Below are positions 49,906 through 58,489 of a stretch of 64,000 bases of DNA, in pieces (the stretch's first letter is position 1; each line of letters begins with the position of its first letter). Source of the stretch: Yersinia massiliensis (GTDB lineage: Bacteria; Pseudomonadota; Gammaproteobacteria; Enterobacterales; Enterobacteriaceae). The notes beneath the pieces are model-generated. The model had not been told where the DNA came from. It made no database searches and saw only the letters and a list, made by a program, of their open reading frames with translations. The translations under genes and the position numbers were made by a program. The stretch lies in contig NZ_CP028487.1 in assembly GCF_003048255.1 (NCBI RefSeq), forward strand, positions 4,092,001-4,156,000. Reading direction: 5' to 3'.

Positions 49906-50814
49906 TTAAGACATTGCCAGCCCTTGCACGTAATCCTCAAAGACCGGATGCCCAATCACCACATCAATGAAACAACTCAATGCGGGCGAGTTGAGTTTGC
50001 GGCTAGGGTAGACCAAATACAGCTCATTCCCTTCAGCCTGCCATTCGGGCAGCACTTCGACCAACTGGCGATTCGCTACCACTTCGCGGCTGAGAAATGC
50101 CGGCAGTAAGGTGATTCCCGCCCCTGTTAGTGCGCATTCTCGAGCATACAACAGGTTATCCGTCACATGCTGCACCGGCACTTGCCAGCGATAAAACTCA
50201 TCTTCACGGCGTAAAATTAGCGCCTGCCAAGCACGATGGGCGATACAATGGTGTGCTTCCAATTGTTGTGGATGTAACAAGGGTGGATGCTGCGCCAAAT
50301 AGTCTGGCGAGGCCAGCAGATAGCGAGGGGCGTAACCTAGCCGACGACCAATAAGCGACGAATCCTGTGGTTTGCCGGTTCGCAAGGCCACATCAAATCC
50401 CTCTTCCACCAAATCCACCATGGTATCTGACACCAAGACTTCCAACTGCACATCGGGGTATTGTTGCTGAAAATCAGTCGCCAACCGCGCCAACAAAGTG
50501 GCACCTAATCCGGCAGGCGTCGAAATCCGTAAACGACCACTGGGATTCGCCTTCAGGCGTTGCAGTGCCAGATCCGCACGCTCTGCCGCTTGCAACATCT
50601 CTTGGCAATGCAACAAATACCGTTCACCGGCAAAGGTCAGATTCAACTGGCGAGTGGTTCGGTTAAGCAACCGAATCCCTAAACGTTGCTCTAACTGGCT
50701 GATGCGCTGACTAACACTCGATTTTGGCAATCCGACCCTTTCCGCCGCACGCGTAAAACTGCCGCATTCCGCCACGTGCGCAAACAGCGCCATATCCTGC
50801 AGTTGCTTAAACAT
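49906..50814 (-). CDS. LysR-family transcriptional regulator
   Basis: 302 aa. N-terminal helix-turn-helix (about 5-64: MALFAHVAECGSFTRAAERV, LPKSSVSQRISQLEQRLGIR) and an effector-binding domain. The sequence resembles the large group of LysR regulators divergent from small oxidoreductase genes. Its own start and that of the 50916 oxidoreductase face each other across 101 bases, so control of that gene and of itself is the expected role. No effector can be deduced. Confidence 0.9.
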   Translation of the reverse strand: MFKQLQDMALFAHVAECGSFTRAAERVGLPKSSVSQRISQLEQRLGIRLLNRTTRQLNLTFAGERYLLHCQEMLQAAERADLALQRLKANPSGRLRISTPAGLGATLLARLATDFQQQYPDVQLEVLVSDTMVDLVEEGFDVALRTGKPQDSSLIGRRLGYAPRYLLASPDYLAQHPPLLHPQQLEAHHCIAHRAWQALILRREDEFYRWQVPVQHVTDNLLYARECALTGAGITLLPAFLSREVVANRQLVEVLPEWQAEGNELYLVYPSRKLNSPALSCFIDVVIGHPVFEDYVQGLAMS

Positions 50815-50915
50815 GATTGTTTATCTCAAACGAACACTGCGTTAGTGATTGTCCATCTTATCACTGCTATCAGTTAGGTCTAAACTCTCTTAACACACTC
50901 AACAGGACAATAAAA

Positions 50916-51917
50916 ATGACCTTTAAAGCCATTGCTGTGAACCCGCAACAACCTGCCGACTTTGTTGAAATCGCGCTAGATAGACTCGCACCCGGCCCAT
51001 TTGATTTGCTGGTTGAAGTTAAAGCGGCCTCCATCAATCCGGTGGATACCAAAGTACACAGCAGCTTAAAAAAGAATGGCCTACAGCAGCCTCGGGTTTT
51101 GGGTTGGGACGCCGCAGGGGTGGTGATCAGTGTTGGAGAGAAGGTCACCGGTTTCCGTGCGGGTGATGAGGTTTGGTACGCGGGTGATATCACTCGCGCT
51201 GGCAGTAATGCACAGCAACAGTTAGTCGATGCCCGCATTGCAGCCCATAAACCCCACTCAATGAATTGGGCGCAGGCTGCCGCTATTCCTTTAACCGCTA
51301 TTACCGCGTGGGAAGCCTTGTTTGAACACTTGAAGATTCAGCAGGCCAGCGCAGAAAAAAGTCTGCTTATCATCGGTGGTGCGGGTGGAGTGGGATCACT
51401 GGCGATTCCGTTGGCCGCCTTACGCAGCCAAGTCAAAGTGATTGCGACCGCATCACGCCCAGCATCTGCCGCTTGGTGCCGTGAACGAGGAGCTGACCTG
51501 ACGGTTGATTACCGCGACCTGAAAGCACAGTTAGCAAAAGAAGGTATCGATAAAGTGGATTACATTCTCTGCCTAAATGATACAGACGGTCACTGGCCGG
51601 CTATCAGCGAATTGATCGCACCGCTGGGGCAGATATGCACCATCGTTGAGAATGAAAAACCTTTGGATCAGAATCAGTTAAAACTGAAAAGTGCCGCTTT
51701 GCATTGGGAGTTTATGTTCACGCGTAGCATGTTTTCTACGCCAGATATTGCCCAACAAGGGGAAATCCTAAAGCAGGTGAGCCAGTTGGTGGATGAGGGC
51801 AAACTGCAAGGCACGCTAAGCGAAACCCTGCACGGCCTGAGCGTTGAAAACCTGCATGCCGCCCATGCACGAGTGGCAGAGGGGCATATGCAGGGCAAAA
51901 TCGTGATTGCTTACTAA
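50916..51917 (+). CDS. Zinc-independent MDR oxidoreductase (quinone oxidoreductase-like)
   Basis: 333 aa from ATG 50916 with ACAGGACAATAAAA upstream. The frame extends 33 codons further without homology. MDR fold: the N-terminal GroES-like domain contains SINPVDTKV and LGWDAAGVVISVGEKV; the Rossmann loop is IIGGAGGVGSLAIPLA near residue 150. The Cys cluster of structural zinc and catalytic zinc ligands is missing, so it belongs to the zinc-free quinone oxidoreductase/enoyl reductase branch even though such genes are often labelled zinc-binding. NADPH-dependent reduction of quinones or alkenals is likely. Divergent from a LysR gene. Confidence 0.87.
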   Translation: MTFKAIAVNPQQPADFVEIALDRLAPGPFDLLVEVKAASINPVDTKVHSSLKKNGLQQPRVLGWDAAGVVISVGEKVTGFRAGDEVWYAGDITRAGSNAQQQLVDARIAAHKPHSMNWAQAAAIPLTAITAWEALFEHLKIQQASAEKSLLIIGGAGGVGSLAIPLAALRSQVKVIATASRPASAAWCRERGADLTVDYRDLKAQLAKEGIDKVDYILCLNDTDGHWPAISELIAPLGQICTIVENEKPLDQNQLKLKSAALHWEFMFTRSMFSTPDIAQQGEILKQVSQLVDEGKLQGTLSETLHGLSVENLHAAHARVAEGHMQGKIVIAY

Positions 51918-51951
51918 AGCCGTGATGACTGAGTAAAACCGTTATTGCTGA

Positions 51952-53235
51952 CTATCGCGACTCTTCCCGCGCTTCAACTAATACTGAAGGGCGGGCAAGG
52001 CGTTGCAGGTCGGCGGCCAAAAGCTGCTGCACCAGCTCTACACAGCGTAAGAAACGTTCGTCATAATCGGCTGACTCAACATGCACGTATTCAATATTAT
52101 TGCTGCGTAACATCTGCTCCAATAAGTTCTGGAATGATTTACGGTCACGATCACTGCCAAGACTGCGTAAACCATCGGCCACCCACGGCGTGTTGTTTTC
52201 CAGCAAAATCACCAGATCAAAGCGATATTCATCAATTAACGCTTGTACGAAGGGGTGTTCGCGCCCCTCATATTTTTTGCAGAACGCCTGCGTGGTCACA
52301 AAATCGGTATCGATAAACGCCACTTTATTGGCGTACTTCACCGCAAAATCTACGTACTGCGCTTGTCCGAGCGCGATCTTGTCATAATCTGAATATTGAA
52401 GTGCCATCTCATCGCCACCCAGATGAGAGAAAACATAATCGCGGCCATATTCCCACGCACTGGTGGTATTGAAGATATTGGCTAACTTATTGACCAGCGT
52501 TGATTTACCGCTGGATTCCCCCCCGAGTATCGCCACCGTCCGGACAAAAAAGGGCTTCACTTCTGTTGGAATATAATCCCAGTAGCGGAAAGGGTCGCGG
52601 CGGATTTGGCGGCCACTGATATTCATAAATGAGCGCTGTGGGTCGATCAGAATCGTTTCGATGCCGAGCTGCTCACGGTAACGCGGCGCATCCTGACTTT
52701 CACTGGAGTAAATAAAACTGGGGATGATGCCCTTTTCCGCCATAAATTTCTTAACGCCACGGCTCCACACATCCCAACCGTGCGGATAAGGCTCAATCCC
52801 ATGTTCATCAAAGGAATGAATGTGGATATTTTTCTGATACTTAAAGGTTTGCAGTAACCAGCGTAGGCGGTCGCTGACGGTCGGCTGCTGTGACATCGAA
52901 CTGTTTTCGAATAGCTCGCGATCTCGTGGCTCATCGTGGCACAAAATGACATGCAGCTCGTCAACCTGACTACAGGCACGTTGGATTAAAAAGATATGGC
53001 CGGTGTGGAGCGGGTAAAATTTACCAAACACTACGCCGACTTTTTTCTCGCGGCGTGGAAATTCCAGCTCAAGAAAACGGTGCAGAGCTTCAAGCTTTTG
53101 CGCACTGGGGCTTTTAATTTTGTCGTTGAGCAACTGGCTTAAATAGCCTTTCGTCATGCCGCTGGCTTCAGCGACCTGCTGTAAGGTACAACCCTTTTGC
53201 TTAATTGCGGTTTTGAGATAGTCAAACTGCAGCAT
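51952..53235 (-). CDS. nadR: NadR: NAD repressor / NMN adenylyltransferase / ribosylnicotinamide kinase
   Basis: 427 aa trifunctional protein. Residues 1-60 are a helix-turn-helix (CTLQQVAEASGMTKGYLSQL). About 63-225 is the nucleotidyltransferase with VGVVFGKFYPLHTGHIFLI and the ISGRQIRRDPFRYW segment. About 230-410 is the P-loop ribosylnicotinamide kinase (ILGGESSGKSTLV). It represses NAD synthesis genes when NAD is high and salvages nicotinamide riboside. ATG with AGGAGG five bases upstream. A perfect NadR box lies just before the ribosome site (53246-53263). Confidence 0.97.
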   Translation of the reverse strand: MLQFDYLKTAIKQKGCTLQQVAEASGMTKGYLSQLLNDKIKSPSAQKLEALHRFLELEFPRREKKVGVVFGKFYPLHTGHIFLIQRACSQVDELHVILCHDEPRDRELFENSSMSQQPTVSDRLRWLLQTFKYQKNIHIHSFDEHGIEPYPHGWDVWSRGVKKFMAEKGIIPSFIYSSESQDAPRYREQLGIETILIDPQRSFMNISGRQIRRDPFRYWDYIPTEVKPFFVRTVAILGGESSGKSTLVNKLANIFNTTSAWEYGRDYVFSHLGGDEMALQYSDYDKIALGQAQYVDFAVKYANKVAFIDTDFVTTQAFCKKYEGREHPFVQALIDEYRFDLVILLENNTPWVADGLRSLGSDRDRKSFQNLLEQMLRSNNIEYVHVESADYDERFLRCVELVQQLLAADLQRLARPSVLVEAREESR

Positions 53236-53245
53236 GCCGCCTCCT

Positions 53246-53263
53246 TGTTTAGTGCGCTAAACA
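53246..53263 (-). promoter_or_regulatory. NadR box upstream of nadR
   Basis: TGTTTA-GTGCGC-TAAACA, a perfect inverted repeat matching the NadR-box consensus TGTTTA-N6-TAAACA. It is 11 bases upstream of the nadR ATG, touching the Shine-Dalgarno. Autorepression of nadR by blocking transcription start or early elongation is the natural reading. Confidence 0.88.
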
Positions 53264-53308
53264 AAAATAACACAGTATGCTGCGAGATTGACACGACTAA
53301 ATATGCCG

Positions 53309-54691
53309 TTACAGATCTTCTAAAACGGCGAGCGCATCGGCCAGCTTTTTCACGCCGAAAACCTGCATATTGGGCAGCGGTTTTTTGGGCATATTGGCAT
53401 GGGGGACGATGGCGCGTTTAAATCCATGTTTGGCCGCTTCAGAAATACGTTCCTGACCACTGGGCACCGGCCTGATTTCACCGGCTAACCCCACCTCACC
53501 GAACACCACGAGATCTTGTGGCAGTGGGCGATCACGCAGGCTGGAAACCAGCGACATCAACAAGGCCAGATCCGCACTGGTTTCAGTCACTTTCACACCG
53601 CCGACCACATTGACGAAGACATCTTGATCCGACATCTGCAAACCACCATGGCGATGCAAAACCGCCAGTAAAATGGCTAACCGGTTTTGTTCCAGCCCCA
53701 CCGCCACACGGCGCGGGTTAGACATCATGGAGTGATCCACCAGCGCTTGTATCTCAACCAAGAGCGGGCGAGTGCCTTCCCATACCACCATCACTGAGCT
53801 TCCGGCGGTGACTTCATCGCCACGGCTGAGGAAAATCGCTGATGGATTGCTGACTTCGCGCAGACCTTGTTCGGTCATGGCAAAGACACCTAACTCATTG
53901 ACGGCCCCGAAACGGTTTTTATGGCTGCGCAAGGTGCGGAATCGTGAGTCACCGTCACCATCGAGCATCACCGAGCAATCGATGCAATGCTCTAATACTT
54001 TTGGCCCCGCCAGCGAGCCATCTTTGGTGACATGGCCGACCATCACAATGGCGACGCCTCGTGTTTTAGCAAAACGCGTCAGGTAAGCCGCGGTTTCGCG
54101 CACTTGCGCCACACTGCCCGGTGATGATTGGATATCGGCCATGTGCATGACCTGAATGGAGTCGATCACCATCAGCCGCGGTTGTTCTTGCTCAGCAATC
54201 AGGCAGATCTGTTCGATGCTGGTTTCCGACAGCATATTCAGGCCAGCAGTGGGTAGCCCCAAGCGATGGGCGCGCATAGCCACCTGTTGCAGCGACTCTT
54301 CGCCGGTGACATACAGGGTTTTCATGTTTTCGGACAGTTTGCAGAGGGTTTGTAGCAGCAGGGTACTTTTCCCCGCGCCCGGATTGCCCCCAATCAGAAT
54401 GGCGCTGCCCGGCACGACACCACCGCCCAGTACCCGATCAAACTCGAGGAAGCCCGTTGAGAAGCGCGGCACTTCTTCGAGGCTAATGTCCGAGAGTTTT
54501 TGGACTCGACTGACCCCTGTGTCGCCCGCATAGCCGGTAAAACGTTCAGTACGGGATGACGACGAGGCCGCCGCCAACCGAATTTCGGTAATGGTGTTCC
54601 AAGCATTACATGCGCTGCACTGCCCTTGCCAGCGCGGATAATCCGCCCCGCATTCATTACAGACAAATGCCCGTTTTGGCGCTTTAGCCAC
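53309..54691 (-). CDS. radA: DNA repair ATPase RadA (Sms)
   Basis: 460 aa RecA-like branch-migration helicase for recombinational repair. N-terminal C4 zinc finger (CNECG...CSACNAW, about 11-30), Walker A GGNPGAGKSTLL near residue 98, KNRFGAVNELG motif near 257, and a C-terminal Lon-protease-like domain. Starts with GTG 54691, preceded by TGAGGTGAATC. E. coli RadA is 460 aa. Downstream of serB with a repeat copy in the spacer, and upstream of nadR. Confidence 0.97.
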   Translation of the reverse strand: MAKAPKRAFVCNECGADYPRWQGQCSACNAWNTITEIRLAAASSSSRTERFTGYAGDTGVSRVQKLSDISLEEVPRFSTGFLEFDRVLGGGVVPGSAILIGGNPGAGKSTLLLQTLCKLSENMKTLYVTGEESLQQVAMRAHRLGLPTAGLNMLSETSIEQICLIAEQEQPRLMVIDSIQVMHMADIQSSPGSVAQVRETAAYLTRFAKTRGVAIVMVGHVTKDGSLAGPKVLEHCIDCSVMLDGDGDSRFRTLRSHKNRFGAVNELGVFAMTEQGLREVSNPSAIFLSRGDEVTAGSSVMVVWEGTRPLLVEIQALVDHSMMSNPRRVAVGLEQNRLAILLAVLHRHGGLQMSDQDVFVNVVGGVKVTETSADLALLMSLVSSLRDRPLPQDLVVFGEVGLAGEIRPVPSGQERISEAAKHGFKRAIVPHANMPKKPLPNMQVFGVKKLADALAVLEDL

Positions 54692-54721
54692 GATTCACCT
54701 CAATCAAATAAAAAACGTCCC

Positions 54722-54807
54722 GCAAACGCGTCCCGATGAGCTGACTCTCGTCAGTGATTCGGGCAAGTGAGCGCCGCTAACAACGCTGTCGCGCCAAGGG
54801 CGCAGGG
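54722..54807. repeat. Diverged single copy of the 39-kb intergenic repeat
   Basis: CGCAAACGCGTCCCGATGAG at the left end matches the repeat-unit start. The 32-base hairpin (54732-54763) has the same stem words (CCCGA, CTGAC, GTCAG, TCGGG) and the same length as in the 39-kb array, with loop TCTC in place of ACTA. GCTAACAACGCTGT further right is also shared. Located between serB and radA. Confidence 0.85.
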
Positions 54808-54808
54808 A

Positions 54809-55786
54809 TTAGCGCTCCTCGTGCTTAAGACTCCCTGTCAAAATACAAAGCACACTCATTAGGTCACCATGCCTGATCGCCACTTTCGCTTTAGCGTAAA
54901 CTTTGGGCTTGGCATGAAATGCCAGACCTAGCCCTGCGGCTTGCATCATTTTTAGGTCATTTGCGCCGTCGCCTATTGCGACGGTCTGCGCCACGGGGAT
55001 ATTCAATTTTTCGGCCAGTTTCAGCAGGGTGTCGGCTTTATATTGCGCATCAACGATTGGCCCGAGTACTTTGCCTGTCAGCTTGCCATCTTTGATCTCA
55101 AGCTCATTAGCCGCAACTTCTACCAACCGTAATTTGTCACGTAGGTATTCGGCATAATAGGTAAAGCCACCGGAGGCGATTGCCACATGCCAATCCAGCG
55201 CTTGGAGCTTGCGCACTAGGCTGGTCAGGCCCGGCATTAAAGGCAGCTCGTCGCGGACTTGTTTGAGAATATTGGCATCGGCCCCTTTGAGGGTCGCGAC
55301 TCGCTGGCGCAGACTAGCGGCGAAATCCAGCTCACCTTGCATGGCACGTTCAGTGACAGCAGCAACTTCTTCTCCCACCCCTGCCAGTTTGGCGATTTCA
55401 TCGATACATTCGATTTGGATGGCGGTTGAATCCATATCCATGACGAGTAAGCCAGGGGTACGTAAATGGGGGATGGCACCCAATGGCGCAACATCAAGGC
55501 CACTTTCATCCGCCAGCGTTTTAATGCGAGGTGTTAGGCTACCTGCAAGGCGGATCACCTGATAATCATCCACACACCAAGCAGAAACAATCACCATTGC
55601 CGCACCTAATTGGCGTTGAAAATGGGTAATACGCTTTTTATCTAGCTTCCTACCGTACAACAGCCAACCCGTGTGACCAGCACGATAATCCAGCGGCATG
55701 ACTTCATCACCACTGAGTGAAAGTGGCAGACCCGGCCATTGGTAGATCTCCGAAGGAAGATCACAATAGGTCAGACTATTAGACAT
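54809..55786 (-). CDS. serB: Phosphoserine phosphatase
   Basis: 325 aa (E. coli 322). Last step of serine synthesis. The N-terminal region (1-105) is a regulatory ACT-like domain. The HAD catalytic domain has DMDSTAIQIECIDE with the nucleophile Asp, the SGGF segment and AIGDGANDLKMM. ATG preceded by ACAGGAGTTTTTC. Upstream of radA-nadR and divergent from ytjB, as in E. coli. Confidence 0.97.
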   Translation of the reverse strand: MSNSLTYCDLPSEIYQWPGLPLSLSGDEVMPLDYRAGHTGWLLYGRKLDKKRITHFQRQLGAAMVIVSAWCVDDYQVIRLAGSLTPRIKTLADESGLDVAPLGAIPHLRTPGLLVMDMDSTAIQIECIDEIAKLAGVGEEVAAVTERAMQGELDFAASLRQRVATLKGADANILKQVRDELPLMPGLTSLVRKLQALDWHVAIASGGFTYYAEYLRDKLRLVEVAANELEIKDGKLTGKVLGPIVDAQYKADTLLKLAEKLNIPVAQTVAIGDGANDLKMMQAAGLGLAFHAKPKVYAKAKVAIRHGDLMSVLCILTGSLKHEER

Positions 55787-56000
55787 GAAAAACTCCTGTA
55801 GAAAACCAGACTCAGCAAGATAAACCCTGTCGCTTTCGCGTTTGTGTCAGGCAGCAATTGCGCCAACACCGCCCACCTATCGCCGGCGGGCGTTCAATCC
55901 CATAGTATCGTGAAAGATGAAGGGTAAAACAACGCATCAAGCTATCCTATCGCGCTGGCTTCTGGCAACATAAAGTCACCGAATTCGGCAAGGAACCTGC

Positions 56001-56678
56001 ATGGCCAAGGCTAAATTAAAATTTCGACTGCATCGCACCGCTATTGTCCTGATTTGTCTGGCATTGTTAGTTTTGCTTATGCAAGGTGCATCCTATTTCA
56101 GCCTCAGTCACCAGCTAGCGCGTTCGGAACAAGTTGAAGAACTGGCCAAAACGTTGGCAAAACAAGTCACTTTCAGCCTATCGCCCATTATGGACAGCGG
56201 TGATGATGATATCGATAGCCAAAAAGTCGATGCGGTACTTCAGCAGTTGACGCAGTCTAGCCGCATCTTGGACGCCAGTGTTTATCAGATTGACGGTACG
56301 CTCGTGGCCGCTGCCGGTGAAAACGTCAAAGTCCGTGATCGGCTGGCTTTAGATGGTAAACGCCCCGGCAGTTATTTCAATCATCAAATTGTCGAGCTGA
56401 TTCCCGGCAAGAGCGGGCCAAGTGGATTTTTGCGAATGACGCTAGATACCCATGTTTTGGCGACAGAATCCAAGCAAGTGGACAATACCACCAACTTGCT
56501 GCGCCTGATGATACTGGTCGCGCTCGCTGTGGGGATCATTCTGGCCCGAACCTTACTGCAAGGCCGCCGCAGCCGCTGGCAGCAATCACCTTATCTGCTG
56601 ACTGCGAATACGCCAGTAAAAGAAGACGATGGTGAAGATGATGCGCCAAAGTCAGAGCCAAAACCTGACGAAAAATAG
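56001..56678 (+). CDS. ytjB: YtjB/Smp family membrane protein
   Basis: 225 aa. One membrane helix at about 14-35, a periplasmic domain (35-160), a second helix at about 165-183, and a charged cytosolic tail ending EDDGEDDAPKSEPKPDEK. This is the architecture of YtjB (Smp, AhpA-like). Function is poorly known; the layout resembles a sensor fragment without an output domain. ATG preceded by AAGGAACCTGC. Divergent from serB, the conserved arrangement. Confidence 0.9.
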   Translation: MAKAKLKFRLHRTAIVLICLALLVLLMQGASYFSLSHQLARSEQVEELAKTLAKQVTFSLSPIMDSGDDDIDSQKVDAVLQQLTQSSRILDASVYQIDGTLVAAAGENVKVRDRLALDGKRPGSYFNHQIVELIPGKSGPSGFLRMTLDTHVLATESKQVDNTTNLLRLMILVALAVGIILARTLLQGRRSRWQQSPYLLTANTPVKEDDGEDDAPKSEPKPDEK

Positions 56679-56704
56679 TGCGTGCTGATGTGACAAGATA
56701 ATGG

Positions 56705-57088
56705 CTATTCATCGTCATCGCTTCGCGACTCAATAATACGTAATGAGCTTAAAATATCTGCATCAGCTTTATTTATTTTAATTTTCAGTGTGTCATAAAC
56801 ATCTTCGCGTCGATCGACAGTAATAACAGTGATAACAATACTGAATTCACCGTTTGGGGTTTCGGTAACCTGATAGATTAATCGATAGCCATCACTGCGT
56901 AACTTGATTTTGTAGCACCGCTCAATCCCAGATAACTTATGTTTCTGTGGTTTAAGCGCCTCAAGAGACTGAGCTCGTTTTTTCAACTTTTTCTTAAAAC
57001 TATCTCTGACTTTAGCGTCAAGAGCATCCCACTCTTTTTTGGCGCTTTTCTTAAATTTTAGCTGCGGCTTGAAATCATTCCCTGACAA
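56705..57088 (-). CDS. RelE/StbE-family toxin
   Basis: 127 aa mRNA-interferase-type toxin. The RelE core runs to about residue 95: LKFKKSAKKEWDALDAKVRD, HKLSGIERCYKIKLRSDGYRL and VITVDRREDVYDTL with the basic/aromatic residues used for mRNA cleavage. It continues into an acidic tail (about 96-127, ending RSDDDE) longer than in usual 85-95 aa relatives. The start is TTG 57088 placed immediately after the antitoxin stop (TAATTG), so translation depends on the antitoxin cistron. It lies between ytjB and deoD, replacing genes found there in E. coli. Confidence 0.88.
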   Translation of the reverse strand: MSGNDFKPQLKFKKSAKKEWDALDAKVRDSFKKKLKKRAQSLEALKPQKHKLSGIERCYKIKLRSDGYRLIYQVTETPNGEFSIVITVITVDRREDVYDTLKIKINKADADILSSLRIIESRSDDDE

Positions 57089-57337
57089 TTACAGATCCTC
57101 CCACTTAACCTCGACTTCTTCCTCATTGAGACGGTTCTTAACAAGGAGTGCTAGTTCTCGATCTTCAATAAGATCAAGCATTGCTGCATATAACTCAGCA
57201 GGTACGCAGTAAAATGCGGGCTTACTGTGATTTAGTATCGCAACAGGACGGCCGCCAGCAGATTGCATTGTGGCTGTTGGATTTCTTTTTAGTTCGCTAA
57301 TAGACGCAGAGCGATCGGCAAGAATGGTAGTAGCCAT
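57089..57337 (-). CDS. Phd/YefM-StbD-family antitoxin
   Basis: 82 aa from ATG 57337 (MATTILADRSASISELKRNP), with GAGG spaced correctly; an earlier in-frame ATG at 57361 also has a plausible GGAG and would add eight residues. The Phd/YefM N-terminal DNA-binding fold is seen in ISELKRNPTATMQSAGGRPV and ILNHSKPAFYCVP; the acidic C-terminus (NEEEVEVKWEDL) would wrap the toxin. It should repress its own promoter alone or with the toxin. First gene of a two-gene operon. Confidence 0.88.
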   Translation of the reverse strand: MATTILADRSASISELKRNPTATMQSAGGRPVAILNHSKPAFYCVPAELYAAMLDLIEDRELALLVKNRLNEEEVEVKWEDL

Positions 57338-57559
57338 ATTTAAGACCTCAAAAAAGACCATATTTCAGCTCCTATTTTAGGTCTCTACATAGAGATTTGG
57401 CAATCATAATTGTGCAGTAAATGAAGAGACTAACAAGTTGTAAGCCGCGCGGACTAAGAGACAATGAATAGAAAGGTGAATAGAAAAAACAGAGATCATA
57501 CCATTCTAACATTATGATAAATAAAAACATTTAACTTTTAAAACGATTTTTATGAATAG

Positions 57560-57589
57560 ATTCAGCAGCAGATTAGACTGCTGCTGAAT
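57560..57589 (-). terminator. deo operon terminator
   Basis: ATTCAGCAGCAG, 6-base loop, CTGCTGCTGAAT forms a perfect 12-bp stem 20 bases after the deoD stop. The T content on the minus strand side is moderate (CTATTCATAAAAATCG). Confidence 0.75.
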
Positions 57590-57608
57590 AGTAAGCGAGG
57601 AATGAATA

Positions 57609-58328
57609 TTAGACTCTGTCACCTAACAACACTGACTCTAATGCAATCTCAATCATGTCATTGAAGGTGGTTTGACGCTCAGCGGCAGTGGTTTGCTCGC
57701 CGGTACGAATATGGTCAGAAACGGTACAGATAGTCAGGGCTTTTGCACCGAATTCAGCCGCCACACCATAGATACCTGCGGCTTCCATTTCCACACCGAG
57801 AATGCCGTATTTCTCCATAACATCAAACATCTGTGGGTCTGGCGTATAGAACAGATCCGCAGAGAAGATATTACCGACACGCACATCGATACCTTTCGCT
57901 TTGGCGGCATCAACAGCATTGCGGGTCATTTCGAAATCAGCAATCGCCGCATAATCATGATCTTTAAAACGCATACGGTTAACTTTAGAGTCGGTGCACG
58001 CGCCCATGCCGATAACCACGTCACGCAGTTTAACGTCAGCACGTACCGCACCACAGGAACCGACACGGATAATTTTCTTCACGCCGAAATCGGTGATCAA
58101 CTCTTTCGCGTAAATGGAGCAAGATGGGATACCCATACCATGGCCCATCACTGAAATTTTGCGGCCTTTATAGGTACCGGTAAAACCTAACATGCCGCGC
58201 ACGTCGTTGACTTGCTTCACATCCTGTAGGAAGGTTTCTGCGATAAACTTCGCACGCAGCGGATCCCCTGGCATCAATACAACGTCAGCGAAATCACCCA
58301 TTTCAGCATTAATATGTGGCGTTGCCAT
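57609..58328 (-). CDS. deoD: Purine nucleoside phosphorylase
   Basis: 239 aa, E. coli length. Splits purine (deoxy)ribonucleosides to base and (deoxy)ribose-1-phosphate. Starts [30 protein letters not shown] near 87 and [15 protein letters not shown] near 180 carry phosphate- and ribose-binding residues, and CTVSDHI the catalytic Asp. ATG preceded by TAAGGAAAGAAATT. Last gene of deoCABD, 161 bp after deoB. Confidence 0.98.
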   Translation of the reverse strand: MATPHINAEMGDFADVVLMPGDPLRAKFIAETFLQDVKQVNDVRGMLGFTGTYKGRKISVMGHGMGIPSCSIYAKELITDFGVKKIIRVGSCGAVRADVKLRDVVIGMGACTDSKVNRMRFKDHDYAAIADFEMTRNAVDAAKAKGIDVRVGNIFSADLFYTPDPQMFDVMEKYGILGVEMEAAGIYGVAAEFGAKALTICTVSDHIRTGEQTTAAERQTTFNDMIEIALESVLLGDRV

Positions 58329-58489
58329 AATTTCTTTCCTTAAAAATCAGATAAATAAAATTATTATCACCGAACTCCCCTGTTATTCCGACAAGGCAAT
58401 TCAGCCAAAAACTCTCAGTGAAAAATACAGTCCATCAGAAGCCGAGCACGGCCTCATTTCAGCATTGCGCGCTCGGCTTAACGTCCTGC

